A DNA stretch of 64,000 bases from Pseudomonas sp. UBA4617 (GTDB taxonomy: Bacteria; Pseudomonadota; Gammaproteobacteria; Pseudomonadales; Pseudomonadaceae), in assembly GCF_002386445.1 (NCBI RefSeq), contig NZ_DGIR01000056.1, positions 12,986-76,985 of the forward strand. Reading direction: 5' to 3'. The notes beneath the pieces are model-generated. The model saw only the letters and a list, made by a program, of their open reading frames with translations. It ran no database searches and was not told the DNA's origin. Both the position numbers and the translations under genes were made by a program. Each line of letters begins with the position of its first letter. Positions within the stretch are counted from its first letter, which is position 1. Positions 62,282 through 64,000 of this stretch are shown in pieces.

Positions 62282-62912
62282 AGGCGGCCTGCTGCAGCCA
62301 ACGGCCGAGCAAAGGTTGCAGGTGCTCCAGCGGCTGGTAGCCGTTGGTCAGCAAGGCGAGTTGGCCGTTGCGCTCGGCCAGCAAGGTCGGGAAGCCGGCG
62401 ATGCCGAGGTCCTGTGCCCAGGCGAAATCGGCCGCCGTGGCGGAGCGGGTATCAGCACGGGCAAAGGCTTCGGCGAACACGGCTCGGTCGAAGCCCGCCT
62501 GCTCGGCCAGCTCTACCAGCTGCGGCGCAGTGGTCACATCCCTGCCCTGCTCGTAGAAGGCGCGCTGGATCGACGCCAGCAGCGGCCAGACACGTTCGGC
62601 ATCCAGCTCGCGGGCAGTGACCAGGGCCCGGCAGGCCGGCTCGGTGTCATAGACGAAGCCGTCGGGCATGGCCCCTTCGAAGCGGAACGGCTGGCCAGTG
62701 GCTTCGGCCACCGCCTGCCAATGCTCGAGAATGTACTTGCGGGTGGCGCTGTCCAGGGGGCTGCCACCGGTGCGCAAGCCGCCAGTGACCAGACGAGTGG
62801 GCACGCCGGCTTCACGCGCCTGAGCGATCAGGGCCTCGGCCACGGGTGCGAAGCCCCAGCACCAGGAGCACATCGGGTCCATCACATAGATCAGGCGCGC
62901 GGACATCATCAA
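62274..62912 (-). CDS. DsbA-family (FrnE-like) thiol oxidoreductase
   Basis: 212 residues with a thioredoxin-like fold. DPMCSWCWGFAPV near residues 12-24 holds the CSWC active site; the inserted helical domain and a cis-Pro region (GIAGFPTLLAERNG) follow. It lacks a signal peptide, so it is cytoplasmic, like FrnE-type proteins, and not periplasmic DsbA. The start overlaps the trhO stop (three tandem ATG codons at 62904-62912 make the exact start uncertain), and the stop overlaps the ABC gene. Partner proteins are unknown. Confidence 0.85.
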   Translation of the reverse strand: MMMSARLIYVMDPMCSWCWGFAPVAEALIAQAREAGVPTRLVTGGLRTGGSPLDSATRKYILEHWQAVAEATGQPFRFEGAMPDGFVYDTEPACRALVTARELDAERVWPLLASIQRAFYEQGRDVTTAPQLVELAEQAGFDRAVFAEAFARADTRSATAADFAWAQDLGIAGFPTLLAERNGQLALLTNGYQPLEHLQPLLGRWLQQAACA

Positions 62913-63841
62913 GCCTCGGCTTTGTAGTTGTAACCGATCGGGTGCGGCAGGTTGCGGGCCTTGGCCAGCTCGATCTGCTTCTGCCGGTCGATGGCGCTAC
63001 GCCGGGTCTTCTCGCTCAGGGTGTCCCAGCAATGCGGGCAGCTGACCCCTGGCGAATAGTGCTCGGACGCGCGCTCCTCTGCATTGATCGGATGGCGGCA
63101 GGCGTGACACTGGTCGTATTCGCCCTCGCTCAGGTCATGGCGCACCGTGACCCGGTTGTCGAAGACGAAGCAGTCGCCGTCCCACAGGCTTTCTTCCTGA
63201 GGTACTTCCTCGAAGTATTTCAGGATGCCGCCCTTAAGATGATAGACCGCCTCGAAGCCTTCACCGAGCATGTAGCTGGAGGCTTTTTCGCAACGGATGC
63301 CACCGGTGCAGAACATGGCAACCTTCTTGTGCTTGCTGGGGTCGAAGTTGGCCTTGATGTAGTCGGGGAACTCGCGGAAGGTCTCGGTCTTGGGATCGAT
63401 GGCGCCCTTGAAGGTGCCGATGGCCACTTCGTAATCGTTGCGGGTGTCGATCAGCAGCACTTCCGGGTCGCTGATCAGCGCGTTCCAGTCCTTGGGCTCG
63501 ACGTAGGTGCCGACGGCCTTGTTGGGGTCCACGCCGGGTACACCGAGGGTGACGATCTCTTTCTTGAGCTTGACCTTGGTACGGTAGAACGGCTGTTCGT
63601 CGCAGTACGATTCCTTGTGGTCGACATCGGCCAGGCGCGGGTCGTTGCGCAGCCAGGCCAGCAGGCCGTCGATGCCTTCGCGGGTGGCCGAGACAGTGCC
63701 GTTGATGCCCTCGTGGGCCAGCAGCAGGGTGCCTTTGACGTTGTTGTCGAGCATGGTCTTGAGCAGCGGTTCACGCAGCTCGACGTAGTCTTCCAGGGTG
63801 ACGAACTTGTACAACGCCGCGACGACGATGGGTTGGGACAT
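62909..63841 (-). CDS. trhO: tRNA uridine-34 hydroxylase (rhodanese family)
   Basis: 310 residues from the ATG at 63841 with GGAG at suitable spacing; the open frame upstream has an atypical sequence and no site. SQPIVVAALYKFVTLEDYVELREPL, LAHEGINGTVSATREGI, LIDTRNDYEVAIGTFKGA and the rhodanese active loop MFCTGGIRCEKASSYML (catalytic Cys) are typical of TrhO/YceA, which makes 5-hydroxyuridine at the wobble position of tRNA in an oxygen-dependent way. A C-terminal Cys-rich segment (CHACRHPI ... CPHCWDTL) looks like a zinc site. First gene of the minus block. Confidence 0.95.
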   Translation of the reverse strand: MSQPIVVAALYKFVTLEDYVELREPLLKTMLDNNVKGTLLLAHEGINGTVSATREGIDGLLAWLRNDPRLADVDHKESYCDEQPFYRTKVKLKKEIVTLGVPGVDPNKAVGTYVEPKDWNALISDPEVLLIDTRNDYEVAIGTFKGAIDPKTETFREFPDYIKANFDPSKHKKVAMFCTGGIRCEKASSYMLGEGFEAVYHLKGGILKYFEEVPQEESLWDGDCFVFDNRVTVRHDLSEGEYDQCHACRHPINAEERASEHYSPGVSCPHCWDTLSEKTRRSAIDRQKQIELAKARNLPHPIGYNYKAEA

Positions 63842-63926
63842 GACGCAGAATCTCCAGGTGGTTGCCCTCGTAAGGGGCGGACCGGGTTTGACAGTGTGAC
63901 AAAAAAGCAGGGGCCGCCTTGCGCCC

Positions 63927-63956
63927 CATTCGCGGCACAAGGCCGCTCCTACAGGG
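63927..63956. repeat. Single REP element upstream of trhO
   Basis: Copy of the element found at 48025-48053 (core CGCGGCACAAGGCCGCTCCTACAG) about 85 bases upstream of the trhO start. Its inverted partner, if any, would be outside the window. Confidence 0.7.
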
Positions 63957-64000
63957 GAATGCACCAGCCGACGGGCTGCGCTATCCCAGGTCGAGCGGCC

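Overview
The window reads as the chromosome of a fluorescent pseudomonad, most likely of the Pseudomonas putida group. The housekeeping order gyrA-serC-pheA-tyrA/aroA-cmk-rpsA-ihfB-lapA next to a surface-polysaccharide island is the arrangement I recall for P. putida. The tyrA-aroA fusion, mupP beside ubiG, an rbdA-like gene beside an ABC exporter, and putida-type REP pairs fit the same group. No rRNA, tRNA, CRISPR array, insertion sequence or prophage was recognised.

Bases 1-40336 are an accessory polysaccharide island in four transcription blocks. Block 1 (43-16688, plus) begins with wecB and wecC (UDP-ManNAc and UDP-ManNAcA). It continues with a 1853-residue methyltransferase/coiled-coil/glycosyltransferase fusion, a heparinase II/III-like protein without a signal peptide, a small lipoprotein, a membrane protein that looks like an ABC-exporter membrane domain joined to a degenerate kinase fold, and two family 4 glycosyltransferases. 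After an empty spacer comes a DUF6270 gene. Block 2 (16783-26625, minus) holds an initiating module of the P. aeruginosa wbpV/K-wbpL-wbpM type, the four dTDP-L-rhamnose genes in the order rfbC, B, D, A, and an OafA-like acyltransferase. Block 3 (26946-32521, plus) holds a Wzx-type flippase, a family 2 glycosyltransferase and two large polytopic proteins of polymerase type. Block 4 (32525-40336, minus) holds a WbuB-like transferase, a three-enzyme UDP-L-QuiNAc or L-FucNAc pathway, an unusual SDR protein, another glycosyltransferase and an O-antigen ligase/polymerase-like protein.

Together blocks 2-4 describe a Wzx/Wzy-type heteropolymer started on undecaprenyl phosphate by the WbpL-like enzyme and probably containing D-QuiNAc or D-FucNAc, L-rhamnose and L-QuiNAc or L-FucNAc. 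Block 1 does not fit that scheme. It looks like a second, ManNAcA-linked glycan system with a possible built-in molecular ruler and a membrane pseudokinase, and it is the best candidate here for something undescribed.

Bases 40780-63841 are core genome: a beta-CASP metallo-hydrolase, lapA, ihfB, rpsA, cmk, tyrA-aroA, pheA, serC, gyrA and mtnA on the minus strand; ubiG-mupP-yciK on the plus strand; then undA (1-undecene synthase), rbdA, an ABC exporter, a DsbA-family protein and trhO on the minus strand. REP elements, mostly as inverted pairs, sit in several of the core intergenic gaps.
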